In this document: piece by piece, positions 12,407-24,636 of the stretch
How the letters are laid out: each line of letters opens with the position of its first letter
Position numbering within the stretch: the stretch's first letter is position 1
Source of the DNA: Heracleum sosnowskyi
Lineage: Eukaryota > Streptophyta > Magnoliopsida > Apiales > Apiaceae
DNA length: 64,000 nt
Direction of reading: 5' to 3'
Assembly: GCA_030848705.1 (NCBI GenBank)
Contig: CM061243.1
Coordinates: 98,578,436-98,642,435, forward strand
Translations under genes and position numbers: made by a program
Notes under the pieces: generated by a model
What the model was told of the DNA's origin: nothing
Databases searched by the model: none
The model's input: the letters and a program-made list of their open reading frames with translations, nothing else

Positions 12407-15400
12407 CTAAGCGGTAGTCCCTGCAGTTAATGGAGTACCATTTTCATCATCCTCGCTTGCAATAGGAGACAAGTCTCCGATGTCCAGATTTAAACTGGGA
12501 TTTGCTTCGCCAAGCTTTTTCAGCAACATTGCCATGTTATCCAGGACTTTCCTCTTTACTTTTGCTTCCAACTCAACCTCAAGATCTCGCCTTATCTTTG
12601 CGGTCAGGTCATCTATAAAAGGATCTGTTGTAGCCGAAGTTGATGCCAAATCTGCTTTTTTACCTTGCCTTCCTTTTAGCCAATCAGGACCATGAGACTT
12701 ACCATTAGCAATCAGTTCGTCCACATTTTCACCAACAGCCATCCTCTTCTTTATCTCACTCTACAAAAAAAAGTGTGGGAAATATTAATCAAGTTTGCAA
12801 GTTGCATATTTATACCCTTAACAGAAGGCACTCTATCGACCAAATATAATGAACCAAATAAACCAACAAAGAGAGCCTTACCATATCTCTTAACTTTTAA
12901 AAGAAAAACTATAAATTTGGCCAAATATACCATTTTGATTAAGTCAACTAAATAAATAAAGTAATTACCATTCTCTTTTTCAGCTCAGCTGTATTTGTCT
13001 TGTATGTTCGACCCTCTTCTCGCTCACGAGATTCAAGATAAACTGCAGCATCCGGTGGTGAGGCAAGGTTAAGGTCACTCTTTTTCTGTTATAAAACAAA
13101 TAAAATAAGGTTATCTTTATTACATATTTGAAATTTGAACTATTAAAATTTTAAAAAAATTAACCATGCAAGTGAATGCAGCCTTCATGCTTGACTTGTT
13201 TATTTCTCCATAAAAATTTAGAGTATAATCACATGAAAACATCTATTAAGATGTCCTTAATAAAACATAAAACAAACTGATATTCTAAATATTTCTATAG
13301 TGTATGCGTCATATCTTAAGATTAACTTGGCATTTACACGAATAATTCAAGCTCTGATTTCATAAAGAAATTCACAAGTTGTTACAATCTTGAACAAGAA
13401 GAAACTGTTTGTTCATTTAGAATACAGCATACAAGCTTAAAACCCAAATTAGTTACATTGCTCAATATATAGCCCTCTATACTTTGTAACTAATTTGTAA
13501 CAGAATTATATTGTAAAATGACCACACTGTCCTTAATGAATATAGTGAACTCTTGTGTACTTATATAATGAACTCCTTATATAGTGAACTCGCATATAGT
13601 GAACTCCTTATATAGTGAACTCACACTTATTGACTGTGTGCTAATACCACATTAAGTTAAATCAGTAATTACCATTATAATAAACTCATTTGCAAAAAAC
13701 AAAAAGTTAACATGCACAAAGAAAGACACATACCAACTTGTCTCTAAGTACTGCCATACTATCGGGATCTAGAGTGTGTGGGTCAGCTACCGATTCACGA
13801 CGCGCTTTATTTTCCTCAGCTAATTCCTGTATAAATAAAAAATTAATCATTGCACAAGTTTGTTTTAATAACCTTTTAAGTCAAAACAATCAGGTTGAAA
13901 ATGTGTATATAAACTACATGAACTGACTCATCTGCCCAATACATCAGCAACAGTTTAAAATCCTCCAAATGAATCACATTGGGCCTATTTGTCATCCTCT
14001 CCTCATCAGTTGTATACTTTGTGTAATACCTCTTCTTCATACGAGATTTATACACCCTCCAAGATGTATTAATTGTCTTGTTCACCCACCATTCCCCGTT
14101 ATCCGGAATAATATAACGGTCCTATAATATTTCAAACTTAAAATCGATTAATTCAATGCATAAACATGTAACTTAATTCAAACTAAGGTCTAGGTAAAAG
14201 AGTTTACCCGAGTATACTCCCACATTTTTTGCTTCAATTGGTTAGGAACAACGTGCCAATTGATGTAAGTAAGCGACACATTCTCCTTTGCAAGTGTGTC
14301 CAGAAAATTACTCAGCTCTCTCAATAATTTTCGGTTTCTAGCAACCGGTTGACCCCGTTTGTTCAAAAAAATGACTGGCCTTTCTTCACGAGTCCTCGCA
14401 TGAACAGTGCTCATTTTTGTCCTTTCTCTATGTCTTTTAGGAGCTGCTGCTTTTATACCAGGTACACATAAAAAAGAAAAATGAAATTGAAATATTGCCT
14501 TAGTAAAACTCAACCATTACAAACTACAAGCACTACCTTCATTCCAACTTACACAAGACAAAATATGAGACAAACACATTACCTGCTTGAGTTTCTTCCT
14601 CTGCAATACTTTCCACATTTGATTCAGGGACATTCTCGGTTGTTGGAGTTAGAAAACCCTTCTTCTGACGATCCCGCAGTTCTAAATAATCAGATACTGA
14701 ACCACATGCTCCAAAATTGCTCGACTGTTTCAAAAGTTTGTTACATGTTGGTTTCAAAAGCTTAGCACAAGATGAACTTGTCACTTCCTTCTGAGTTGTC
14801 CTTCCAGGTTTCACTGCTTCTTTCTCTGTTGTAGTGGCAATATTGGCTCGCGAAAGAGTTTCTGGTCCATGTAATAAGTTAAACTTTTTCTTCTTCTTGA
14901 CATTCAAGATTCTCTATAATTATTAGGATTACATTATTAGGTTTGCAATTTTTATATGAGGCCAAAATACAAAAAATTGACATTTTAAACACCATCATAC
15001 CTCAGATGTATCATCACTGTCATCATCAGTCTCATTTTCCGGAATATAATCATCAGATTGGTCCTGAACTTTCTCTTTCTCTTTCCCTTTCTGGGTTGCC
15101 GGGGCTTTCATTTCACCAACTAATTTTTTCACCCCAAGTTGTTCCAAAACTTGGCGGTTTCGTTCCATTCAAGCAATCCTTCCTTTTTCATAGTCTGTTA
15201 GCGGTTTTAGTGGTGGCAGCAACTGCAATTAACAAATAAAATAATAAATTTAATTGTTTTCTTTATTCTAAGCCTCAAATAATGAAGTGTGGTCTGTAAT
15301 TTTCTTACTAGTTAAAGGATTGCATTTTAAAATTATCAATTACAGAATCAAAATACTAGCATAAAATGAAAACAAAAGAAACAACACTCGAGCATTTTTA

Positions 15401-17518
15401 CAAAAAAATAGCAGGGCTAAATTATTCACAGTAGATGTCTAATTTTTAAAACAAGGAAAAAATAAAAATAAATAAAAATACCTCAGTGGAGATTTCATTC
15501 CCTAAGGTACATTCTCCTCCACTTGTATCATTTTGTAAGTCCAGTTTCCTTCTAACAGACCCTTTTTCCTTGACAGCACTTGCATTTGCATCTTGTTGAG
15601 TAGTCAAAATATTTGGCGATGATGGCAATTCTGCCTCTTACCCAACTCAGGTGACTTCGCACTAACCTTCTTTTGCTTTTGCTGTTGCAATTAATCAAAT
15701 GAAGAGAAAAAGTAATATACACAATATTCAGATTATTTAAATATATTACTAATGAATTTAACAAAAATAAAGAATAAATCTAACTATTGAATTTAACAAA
15801 AAAAAACAAGAATAAAGTTAACAAAAAAAGAATAAATTTAAATGTTTTCTTTATTCTAAGCCTCAATTAATAGAGTGTGATCTGTAATTTTCTTACTAGT
15901 TAAAGGATTGCATTTTAAAATTATAAATTACAGAGTCAAAATACTAGCATAAAATGAAAACAAAAGAAACAACACTCGAGAATTTTTACAAAAAATAGCA
16001 GGGCTAAATTATTTACAGTAGAAGTCTAATTTATAAAACAAGGCAAAAATAAAAAAAAATTAACAATACCTCAGTGGAGATGTCATTCCCTAAGGTACAT
16101 TCTCCTCCACTTGTATCATTTTGTAAGTCCATTTTCCTTCTAATAGACCCTCTAACAGAACCTTTTGCCTCGAAAACACTTGCATTTGCACTAACCTTCT
16201 TTTGCTTCTGCTGTTGGAGTTCATGTGTGGTAACATATTTTCGCTTTTGTGGTTTCTTTGTAGAAACAGGTTTCTTCGCTGAAACCGGTTTCTTGGCTAA
16301 AACTGTACCAACAAGAAAATAAAAGGTGGATTTCAGATCTCATTACGTTTGTACATATGTGAGACAGATATGAGTACATACATACCTTGAATCAGGTTAT
16401 TCCTTGGCCTTATAACCACGTGTGGCTGCATCTGATCTGAACAACCAGATCAATTCCGGTGTCAACTATGTTGTCTACATAAAAATTCAGATCATCTCCA
16501 TCCTTGCAGTCGTTTACAAATTGAGTCACCTCCTTATCATTATTAACTAGCTTCCACCCAACATCCTTCCCTTTGTAGAAATAGACTCCTCCAATTTCAG
16601 ATAACTTAAGGTAATCTTTTACATACTCCATCAGCATTGTATAAGAGAAACTGTCAGAATCTACACGGTTCACAGCAATAGTGTCTCCACCAACATAACT
16701 TGTCTTCCGAAATTCCCCCATGTAATACAATCTGATATTCAGGATTTTTTCTTCCATCATGTACACATTATAAGAAATGTCATTATATTTTGTTTAAACA
16801 ACAAACAACAAACAACAAACAATGGCAATATATTTAAAGTAAGACAATATAGTACATTGGACAGTCAAAATGAATAACATTCAACTAAGACACTAAATTA
16901 CATGAAACCAAACAAATGCTAAGATAAAAAAATTGAACAAGGACAAACAATAAGCAAATGCTAAGATAAAAAAATTGAACAAGGACAAGCAATTTACCAA
17001 GACAAATTCATTTCAGTAGAAGACAATAAGTTTAAACTACGATAATAAATTACATCAAATGCAAATACTCTAAACATGACCAAAATACTAAATTGTCCTC
17101 TCTACTACACATAATAAATAAATAAATAAGCGGCTTGTTGATTCAATTATCGGGAATGCGGACTCTTACCCGTATAATTGAACATTTCACCTAAATTATC
17201 CCTAAAACCCATCCTTGTTAAATTTTCTTCGAAACCCATCCCCGTTTCACAATCCATAGAGTCATTACCTTCTACTTTGGTATGTGAAACCTCACAAATC
17301 CATTTCAGATGTAATGGAGAAGGTCCATTACAAATGAGATGATCATAAATAATATCTTGAAGATGCCAGTTACGGTTCACACATAATTTGCAGGGGCACT
17401 TCATTTCTTTGCCTTTAGCATAAACTGGAAATGCATTCTTAAGGAACGCCTTTATCCCTCTAACATAATCTTTAATGTGTTTTGGAAATCCTTTCCAACT
17501 GGTATAATCATCGTCCAT
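12407..17518 (-). pseudogene. CACTA accessory gene: Transpos_assoc/PB1-like/TNPA-like, decayed
   Basis: This is a multi-exon minus-strand gene. Exon 17170-17518 starts MDDDYTSWKGFPKHIKDYV and has CPCKLCVNR and YDHLICNG, the transposase-associated domain usually found at the N terminus of TNP2. The segment at 16766-16384 resembles the plant PB1-like domain (RLYYMGEF ... YVGG). Later exons are near 16305-16075, 15660-15482, 15222-15002, 14913-14579, 14455-14208, 14122-13918, 13829-13733, 13085-12970 and 12763-12407. The 14.5-12.4 kb part matches the Ptta/En/Spm plant transposase family (VIFLNKRGQPVARN, KMWEYTR, WVNKTINTSWRVYKSRMKK) and ends in a coiled coil. Breaks: an in-frame TGA in the 15.2-kb exon (a CGA-to-TGA type change), a frameshift near 16446 and another near 15640. 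It is therefore probably inactive, though exon edges are by eye. Confidence 0.8.
15241..16160. repeat. Intragenic duplication inside the CACTA gene (exon plus intron)
   Basis: About 320 bp starting at 15250 and again at 15842 are nearly the same sequence (TTTTCTTTATTCTAAGCCTCAA ... CTAAGGTACATTCTCCTCC). Each copy holds one intron and one exon coding for LDLQNDTSGGECTLGNEIS or MDLQNDTSGGECTLGNDIS. Both copies keep their donor sites, so the duplication added an exon. The two copies differ by only a few percent by eye. Confidence 0.9.
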
Positions 17519-18659
17519 TCCTACACTCTATACTATTCCTAGCTACAGGTATGCCTAACACTTTCAACAAACAGGAAAGAACTAGCCTGCCAAGTGAGAA
17601 GTTTAATAAGAATAGTATATAGCAGAGGCATTTTAACGACTAACTTATAACAAACCTAGAACTTAGTCTATTTTATCAGAACAACACCAATGTGCCATCC
17701 CACTTAATTTATAACAGAACACAACAAACATGCTTACATTCACTCATATATGCTTACTTAATTTATCAAACTAATATGTCATACAAGTAGATCACAAGTG
17801 AATGCTAAACAGATCAAACAACAAATCGACGAATCGAAACAAATAAAACTCGAAATTATATAGAGGTTAACCGTGGAGATTAAAAGTTAATGTGGAAACA
17901 ACCTAAATTAAGTGCACCAAGATACCCATAAAACACAAACAAATCAAACATAAAAATAAAACACAAGTATAGATACATAGAAAAAACACAAAAAATAAAA
18001 CATAGATGCCCAAATCGAAAGCCCCAATCGAAGATATATGCAATCAATTAATCAATTAATCAAATGTAAAGCCTCAATTTTACCTTGGATTGAAAGCCCC
18101 AATCGAAGCCCTAATTGAAACCCCCAATCGAAGCCCTAATTGAAAATTAAAAATCAATTAATCGAACTAATCTGTTTAATTAATGAATTAATGAAGTAAT
18201 CGAAGCCCTAATTGAATTAAATTTACTAATTAATTGGGGTGAAGCCCTAATTAATCACCTGCAAAATCAAAAACAAAAGAAGGTATGAAAAAGATAAGAG
18301 GTAAGAGAAAGCGAGAGAGTGTGAGAGTGGGGCGGCGGTAGTTTGAGAGAGAGAGAGTGTGTGAGGGAAATGAGGGAAAGTCTTCTTCTTTTTTTCGATT
18401 AAGGGGGGAAGTGTACTTCCAATTATTTGATTGGGGGGAAGTTGTCGCCCTTACATTTTTATATTTTTTGTAAAATATTTTTTAAAATTTTTAAATTTAA
18501 AATTAAATAAACATCATATGCAATTACATAATATTTTAAAAAAATCCAACACAATTGAAAATATATCAATATACTATAAATAATTTATAAAAGTGAATAT
18601 TAGTTGAAAATTCGAATATTACAACATCATTTTGTATAATTCTAAAAAAATATTCAAAC

Positions 18660-18965
18660 TATTACAACGTTTCTGTAAAGATGCAGCACAACCGAGTCTT
18701 CATATTTTATTTATTATTTTTTCTCAATACTAGAATGAGTACCGATTAACATCCGTACGGTTGGATCGTCGAAGAAATCAATTAAAAAAACTTATTCAGT
18801 GAATCTGACACATGTCCCGTTCTCGGAAGTAGTACTATTCCAACGTTTCTGGAAAGATACGGCATAACCGGACTTTTACATTTTTTGATTATTTTTTCCC
18901 AACATTAGAATGAGTACCGATTAACATCCGTACGGTTGGATCGTCGAATAAATCAATTAAAAAAT
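18660..18965. repeat. Two-copy tandem repeat, about 177 bp
   Basis: Two units, each starting ACAACGTTTCTG or CCAACGTTTCTG and containing GAGTACCGATTAACATCCG and GGTTGGATCGTCGAA, lie head to tail within the CACTA element. The second unit ends just before a short telomere-like stretch. Confidence 0.8.
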
Positions 18966-18969
18966 TATC

Positions 18970-18990
18970 CGGGTTTAGGGTTTAGGGTTA
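18970..18990 (+). repeat. Interstitial telomere-like repeat
   Basis: About three units of the plant telomere motif TTTAGGG occur in a row (GGGTTTAGGGTTTAGGGTTA). It lies at the edge of the CACTA subterminal GGGGCCCAC array. It is too short to imply a telomere and may be chance or part of the element's repeats. Confidence 0.7.
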
Positions 18991-18994
18991 AAAA

Positions 18995-19750
18995 TTAGAA
19001 AAATTAGTGGGGCCCACTTGTGGGACCCACTTTTTTCTACGGGGCCCTCCTTTTTAAATATTATTTTTTAATTGAAAATTAAAAATTAATTAAATTTTAA
19101 ATAAAAATTAGAAAATTAGCGGGTCCCACTTTTTTTGTGGGTCCACCTTTTTTTATATTATTTTTAAATTTAAAATTAAATATTAATTAATTTTTAATTA
19201 ATTTTTAATTAAAAATTAGAAAAATTAGGGTGGCCCGCTTTTTTCTCTGGGGCCCACCTTTTTAAATATTATTTTTAATTAAAAATTAAAAATTAATTAA
19301 TTTTTAAATAATTTTTAAATAATTGTTAATAAATTTTTAATTAAAAATTAGAAAAATTAGTGGGGCCAACTTTTTTCTGTGGGGCCCACTCGTGGGGTCC
19401 ACTTTTTTCTGTGGGGCCCACCTTTTTAATATTATTTTTAATTAATTTTTAATTAAAAATTAGAAAAATTAATGGGGCCCACTTGTGGGGCCCACTTTTT
19501 CTATGGGGCCCACCTTTTTTAATATGATTTTTTAATTAAAAAATCATTATTAATTGAAATCAAATGCAACACTATCTCGATAGAGTAACACAATGAGTCT
19601 TTTGCAACAGAGTCTGTTGTATTGCAACAAGACGTTTATGTGTAATGTAACACTGCCTCCGAAGTATTGCAGTAGTTAAAAAATAGTGTATCAATTATAA
19701 CACAAAGTAGGCGTTGCAATTTAAAAGTATTGCATTCAGCCATCTATGGC
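18995..19750. repeat. CACTA subterminal repeat region, right
   Basis: Four to five diverged units of about 110-130 bp alternate TTTTTAATTAAAAATTAGAAAAATTA with palindromic GGGGCCCACTTGTGGGGCCC blocks (19009, 19130, 19235, 19380 and 19475). From 19560 on, TGCAAC/GTTGCA motifs lead into the terminal inverted repeat. The arrangement mirrors the left end, as expected for protein-binding sites at both CACTA termini. Confidence 0.8.
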
Positions 19751-20211
19751 GTAGTGACTGTAGCGACACACAAGGTATAAATCAATGTAGAGGTAAGACC
19801 ATCCCGTGCACTATAGCCACAGTGCCCGCCACCTAGGCTACAGTCACCCGAAGGTTTCACCTATAAATACCATGCTTAGAACCACATGCAAGACACACCG
19901 ATTTTTACACACAAAAGAACTTCACTCAACCCATACTCTCTCTCGATTACTACTACTTGCCAGATTATCATTATTCCGTTTACTTACTCTCACGCCGGAG
20001 GTGCTTCGTGGCCACCACCCCCGGACAAGCATTGTTTTGCAGGCGCCCAATCCTAGGTGGAGCCACCCCCGGAGCAGTGAAATAGGAAGTCGGAACGGAT
20101 AGTCAGCCATGGGAGTTATCAGTTGGCTCTAGAAGGAGGGGGTTTTTCTTGCGAAAAACCCTCACACCTGTTTTACCATCATCTCCCACCCTAGGCGCCT
20201 AAGTCGTCGAT

Positions 20212-22760
20212 GCAGACTAGATCCAAAGGAGGAACACTTCTACCACCACTGAGCCACCGATGGCTACTCCAAACCACCTCGAACGCTGACATCCCCGTCA
20301 TGGGATCAACCACAAGGCGAAGAATACGAGGAAAGAAACGGGCAATTCGTGAGAATCACGCAATCAGGAAACAGCCTTCCCCCAGCCTCAAGTCCGCCAC
20401 CGAATCTTGAGCAAAATCGCTTCACCCCACAACAATTGGAGGCCCTGATGTAAATGGCAACAGCCTTCCCCCAGCCTCAAGTCCAAAGACAACGAGAACC
20501 CGAACCCAGGGGATCACGGAACCATGACGAAAATGAACAAAGCGAAGCGCATAGCCGGTCCCGGAGGGCGGATTCCATTTTTTCCCGGCTAGGATCATCA
20601 CAAAACACTAATCACCCAAGGCACAACGGGCCCGACCACTGCCCGGAAACATGGACACGAAACAGAATCCAACGAGACCTGAGGGAAATGATCAGAAAGA
20701 AAAAGGAAGACTATGAGAAAGCTATAGTAGAATATGAAAGACGAGAAAGAAGAGAACGAACCCCACCTCGAGTGGAAACGGGCAACATCCAACCTACCAA
20801 CGCTGACATGCTCAACACTATTATGGAACTCAAAAGAAAGATAGAAGGGTAAAATCAAGACATGGGCGAATCTCCCTTCTCCAAAAGACTGGAAGCGATA
20901 CCCAAACAGAAAGACATCAAACATCCCAACTTCAACTCCTTTGACGGGTTGGGAGACCGGAAGAACACTTGAGTTATTTCGACCAACTGGAACTTCATTA
21001 TGAATACAACGACCTCACCCGCTATAGATTCTTTGCAACCACATTCCGCGGAGGACCTCAAAGATGGTCCTGTCGTCTGACCGCTAGGTCTGTGGATACC
21101 TAGATGGAATTCAAAAGACTTTTTCTGAACAAATTCAAGGCAAACCAACAACATGAGGTACACACAGTCTACTTAGAAACTATATCTCAAAGAAACAGGG
21201 AAACCCTCCAAAGCTACATAGACAGGTTCAAAGAGGCAGTGAACAAGGTCGTATGGGTCAACAAAACGGAGGCCTTAGTACATCTCATAAGAGGCTTAAA
21301 CCCATACGATTGCGAGAAATATGTTTGCAAACTCATGGAAGCAAAACCAACAATCCTGGCAAGGGCATATGACCTGGCGTCACAAGCCATCAACGAAATA
21401 GAATCCCTCAATGTATTGAAGCAATCTCGGGCCCCGCCTCCAGCTCTAAGACAACCATATTTCCAAAGAGATAGGTATGTTCCCTTTCAGAACCCGCCTC
21501 CTACCCAACATCAAGTGCAAACGATAGTGGGACCGCCTCCACCTCCCCCCACAACCACGGTCTCGGTAAAAGACAGACTTGGGCCACCAAACCCACTGTG
21601 ACCAGAAAGGCCGCCAGAGCCCTAATGGACGCGCTTTACAATGCCCATGATTGCAAAACCCGAGGAAACAAATAAGGATAAACACTGCGAATACCACGAG
21701 ACGCACGGTCATTACACAGAAAGTTGTTTAGCCTTGAAGCACTTCCTGGAAAGACAACTCAGAGCTGGAAACCTCAATCAGTATTTGCCTCGAAACACAA
21801 GCAAGGAGCCGACAGGTCGAGATGCCCACCAAGAATGTGGTGAACACGGTCTTCGGTGGACGTGTATCCCCCCCCCCGGAGACCGGACGCCCCCGTGTAC
21901 ACTATCACTAGAGGCCCGGCTAGCACCATTACTTTCACTGATGCTGACTACGAAGGAATCGACCCCAACCATACAGAAGCCCTGGTCGTATCCCTGGATG
22001 TAGCCAACAACGAAGTAAAACGAATTCTCGTGGATAACGGGTCATCGGTTGATGTTTGTTTCAAGCATACTTGGGATAGACTAAAACTCGAAAACAACAC
22101 CCCAGAACCATGCCCAAATGAAACACCCTTGTACGGCTTCAGACACAATGCGGTGCCTATAGCTGGCATAGCACGTCTCCCTGTGTATTTTGGAAAGTCA
22201 CCACGACAAGTCCGTAGAGAAATAAAATTCTACGTCATCAATACCGCATCCTCATATAACATGATCCTGGGACGACCCACATTGAACATGATATGGGCGG
22301 TCACTTCTACTCCCCATCTAAAAGTCAAGTTCCCTACCCTCAACAGAGTAGGGGAAATCAAAGGCGACTCGAAAACTTCAAAGAGGTGCTATGGTATAGC
22401 TCTTACTCTAGCTGCCACCGAACCCAGCAATATGCGCAGAGAGAAGGCTCGGAAAAGGAAACAAGAAAAGAAAAGGAAACATGTGGAATATCAACAGTCC
22501 CAGCCCAAGAAACAAAAGGAGGTTCAATTCATCGATGGACATGAACCGCTTCTAGAGGACCCTTCGCGCATTGATGCCAACCTCATGAAATGCCTAAAAA
22601 GAGATGAAAATCCACCCATTACTCCAGCTATGGAAACGGAAAAAATTGACATTGAACCTGACAACCCCGCCAAACAGGTCAGCATAGGGGCCGGTCTTGA
22701 ATCAGTCTTTAAGAAAAGTCTCACAGATATACTCAGAAAATACGCCGATGTGTTCGTCTA
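20212..22760 (+). pseudogene. Tat-lineage gag and protease region, broken
   Basis: The gag frame opens MQTRSKGGTLLPP at 20210 and is interrupted by stops and shifts. A retrotransposon gag core lies at 21104-21601 (LFLNKFKANQQ, LQSYIDRFKEAV, LIRGLNPYDCE). A CHHC-type zinc motif follows at about 21688 (CEYHETHGHYTESC), a mark of the Tat lineage. The aspartic protease site is ILVDNGSSVDV at about 22020. The segment closes at a TAG at 22759. It sits directly downstream of the LTR and primer-binding-like site and leads into the reverse transcriptase. Several stops look like single-base TGG-to-TAG changes, so it does not code for working proteins. Confidence 0.85.
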
Positions 22761-24636
22761 GAGCCCCAAAGATATGCCCGGTCTAGAAGAATCAGTTGTC
22801 GTACACAAGTTGAATGTGGATCCTAAAAGGTCACCAAAAGTACAAAAAAGAAGGAACTTCGCACCCGAAAGACAAAAGGCCATAGATGTTGAAATCGAAA
22901 AGCTTTTGGATGCGAACCTGATCTGCGAGGTTACTTACCCAAAATGGGTGGCGAATGTGGTTCTTGTTAAAAAAGCAAACGGAAAATGGCGAATGTGCGT
23001 GTACTACACTGATCTCAATGCCGCTTGTCCCAAAGACCCGTACCCGCTACCTTCTATCGATCAGCTAATTGACGCTACAGTCGAACATCTCATGCTTAGC
23101 TTCATGGACGCTTTTTCTGGCTACAACCAAATCAAAATGACTCCAGAAGATCTCGAAAAGACATCTTTTGTGACTCATAGGGGCGTTTACTGCTACAAAG
23201 TCATGCCTTTCGGCCTTATCAACGCGGGCGCCACATTTCAGAGAGCTATGAACAAAATATTTGCTCATCAACTGGAGAGAAACATGGAAGCATACGTGGA
23301 CGACCTCATTGTCAAATCTCTTCTCACAGAAACCCATCTATAGGACCTGGAAGAATGCTTTGCCACCTTGCGCAAGTACAACATGAAGCTCAACCCGGAA
23401 AAATGTACCTTTGCCCTGGACGCAGGAAAATTTCTTGGGTTCTTGGTTTCCCACAGGGGAATCGAAGCAAACCCCAAAAAAATCAAGGCCATTATCGACA
23501 TGCAACCCCCAAAAACAGTGAAAGACATCCAGAAGCTTACCGGACGGTTGGCCGCACTCAGACGCTTCATCGCCAAGCTAGCAGACCGATGTCTACCTTT
23601 CTTCAGCACGCTCAAGGGCGCTACCTCAACCAAAATCATATCATGGACAGAAGAATGCCAACGAGCCTTCGAAGACTTAAAGAGCTATCTCTCATCTCCA
23701 CCACTTTTGGCGGTCGCAACACCGGCCGAACCGCTGTCGTTATATCTCTCCGCAACTGACAAAGCTATTGCGGCGGTACTGGTCAAAGAGGACAACAATC
23801 AGCAACAACCAGTGTATTATGTCAGCCAAGTTCTCAAAGATGCTGAAACCCGCTACCTGAATGTTCAGAAATTTGCACTGGCATTAGTTATAGCAAGCAG
23901 AAAATTACGACATTACTTTCAAGGAAGAAAAATTCAAGTAATCACGAACCAGCCACTTAGGAAAATCCTGCATAAACCCGACCTCTCTGGAAGATTGATA
24001 AATTGGGCTGTGGAGTTGGGTCAATTCAACCTAACGTATATGCCTCGAAACTCAATCAAAGCTCAGGCCCTGTCGGATTTCATAGTCGAATGTTCCTTCT
24101 CTGAAAATCAAGAACCGCCAGCTGCATCAGACATCCCGGACGCGAAGGAGGCGGGAATTTGGAGCCTTTACATCGATGGATCCTCAACCACAAAACGCTG
24201 CGGAGCCGGGCTCATACTCATAAGTTCGGACAACTTTCAAGTAAAGAAGGCCATCCAGCTCAATTTCAAAGCCATGAACAATCAAGCCGAATATGAAGCA
24301 CTCATAGTGGGTGTAGCCCTGGCCAAAGGACTACAGGTTTCCAAGTTGATCGTATACAACGACTCACAACTAGTCGTTAGACAAACCAACGACGATTATG
24401 CAACTAAGGATGAGACTCTAGAAAAATGCCAGTTTTTGGTACAAGCGGCGTTGGCAGCCTTCGAAAGTGTCAAAATCGAACAAATTGACAGATCGGATAA
24501 CGCGATTACGGACGCACTTTCTAAGTTAACAAGGGGAGAAAGCACAGATTTGGGGACGGTGTACTTCGAAGAAATGGATAAACCAACGATCCAAGAAAAG
24601 ACAGTAATGACAATAGACCCGCCACACGAAAGTTAG
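22761..24636 (+). pseudogene. Tat-lineage reverse transcriptase and two RNase H domains, broken
   Basis: Reverse transcriptase spans about 22850-23400, with WRMCVYYTDLNAACPKD, SFMDAFSGYNQI and the catalytic YVDDLIVKS at about 23294. A TAG at 23341 interrupts the thumb. The first RNase H covers about 23640-24100. A second, archaeal-type RNase H (LYIDGSSTTKRCGAG, NNQAEYEALI, DNAITDALSKL) covers about 24168-24530. Two RNase H domains in this order are diagnostic of Tat elements within Ty3/gypsy. A TAG at about 24634 ends the segment. Confidence 0.9.

Larger units (their letters stand above)
11533..19756 (-). mobile_element. CACTA (En/Spm) transposon, 8.2 kb
   Basis: The ends are CACTACGCCATA (11533) and TATGGCGTAGTG (ending 19756), a perfect 12-bp terminal inverted repeat extending imperfectly further in. 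It is flanked by the 3-bp target duplication ACT (11530-11532 and 19757-19759). Subterminal DNA on both sides is rich in TGCAACAC-type motifs and GGGGCCCAC palindromes. Inside is one minus-strand gene with TNPA-like and Transpos_assoc-like parts. The DDE transposase TNP2 is not recognisable, so the copy is probably non-autonomous. It sits inside the 5' LTR of the Tat element and so is younger than that element. Confidence 0.95.
11213..20121 (+). mobile_element. 5' LTR of Tat-lineage gypsy element, split by CACTA insertion
   Basis: The LTR is inferred as 11213-11532 plus 19760-20121, about 0.68 kb once the CACTA element and one copy of its ACT duplication are removed. It starts TGATAGG and ends GTTATCA, so TGATA/TATCA form short inverted ends. 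A TATA-like CTATAAATAC lies near 19860. Immediately downstream, TTGGCTCTAGAAGGAGG (20123-20139) resembles the tRNA primer-binding region of Tat elements. No second copy of this LTR occurs in the window, so the left edge rests on end structure alone. Confidence 0.6.

Noticed and set aside
20598..20924. Minus-strand ORF opposite gag
   Set aside because: It is the complement of the Arg/Glu-rich gag segment and has no independent support.
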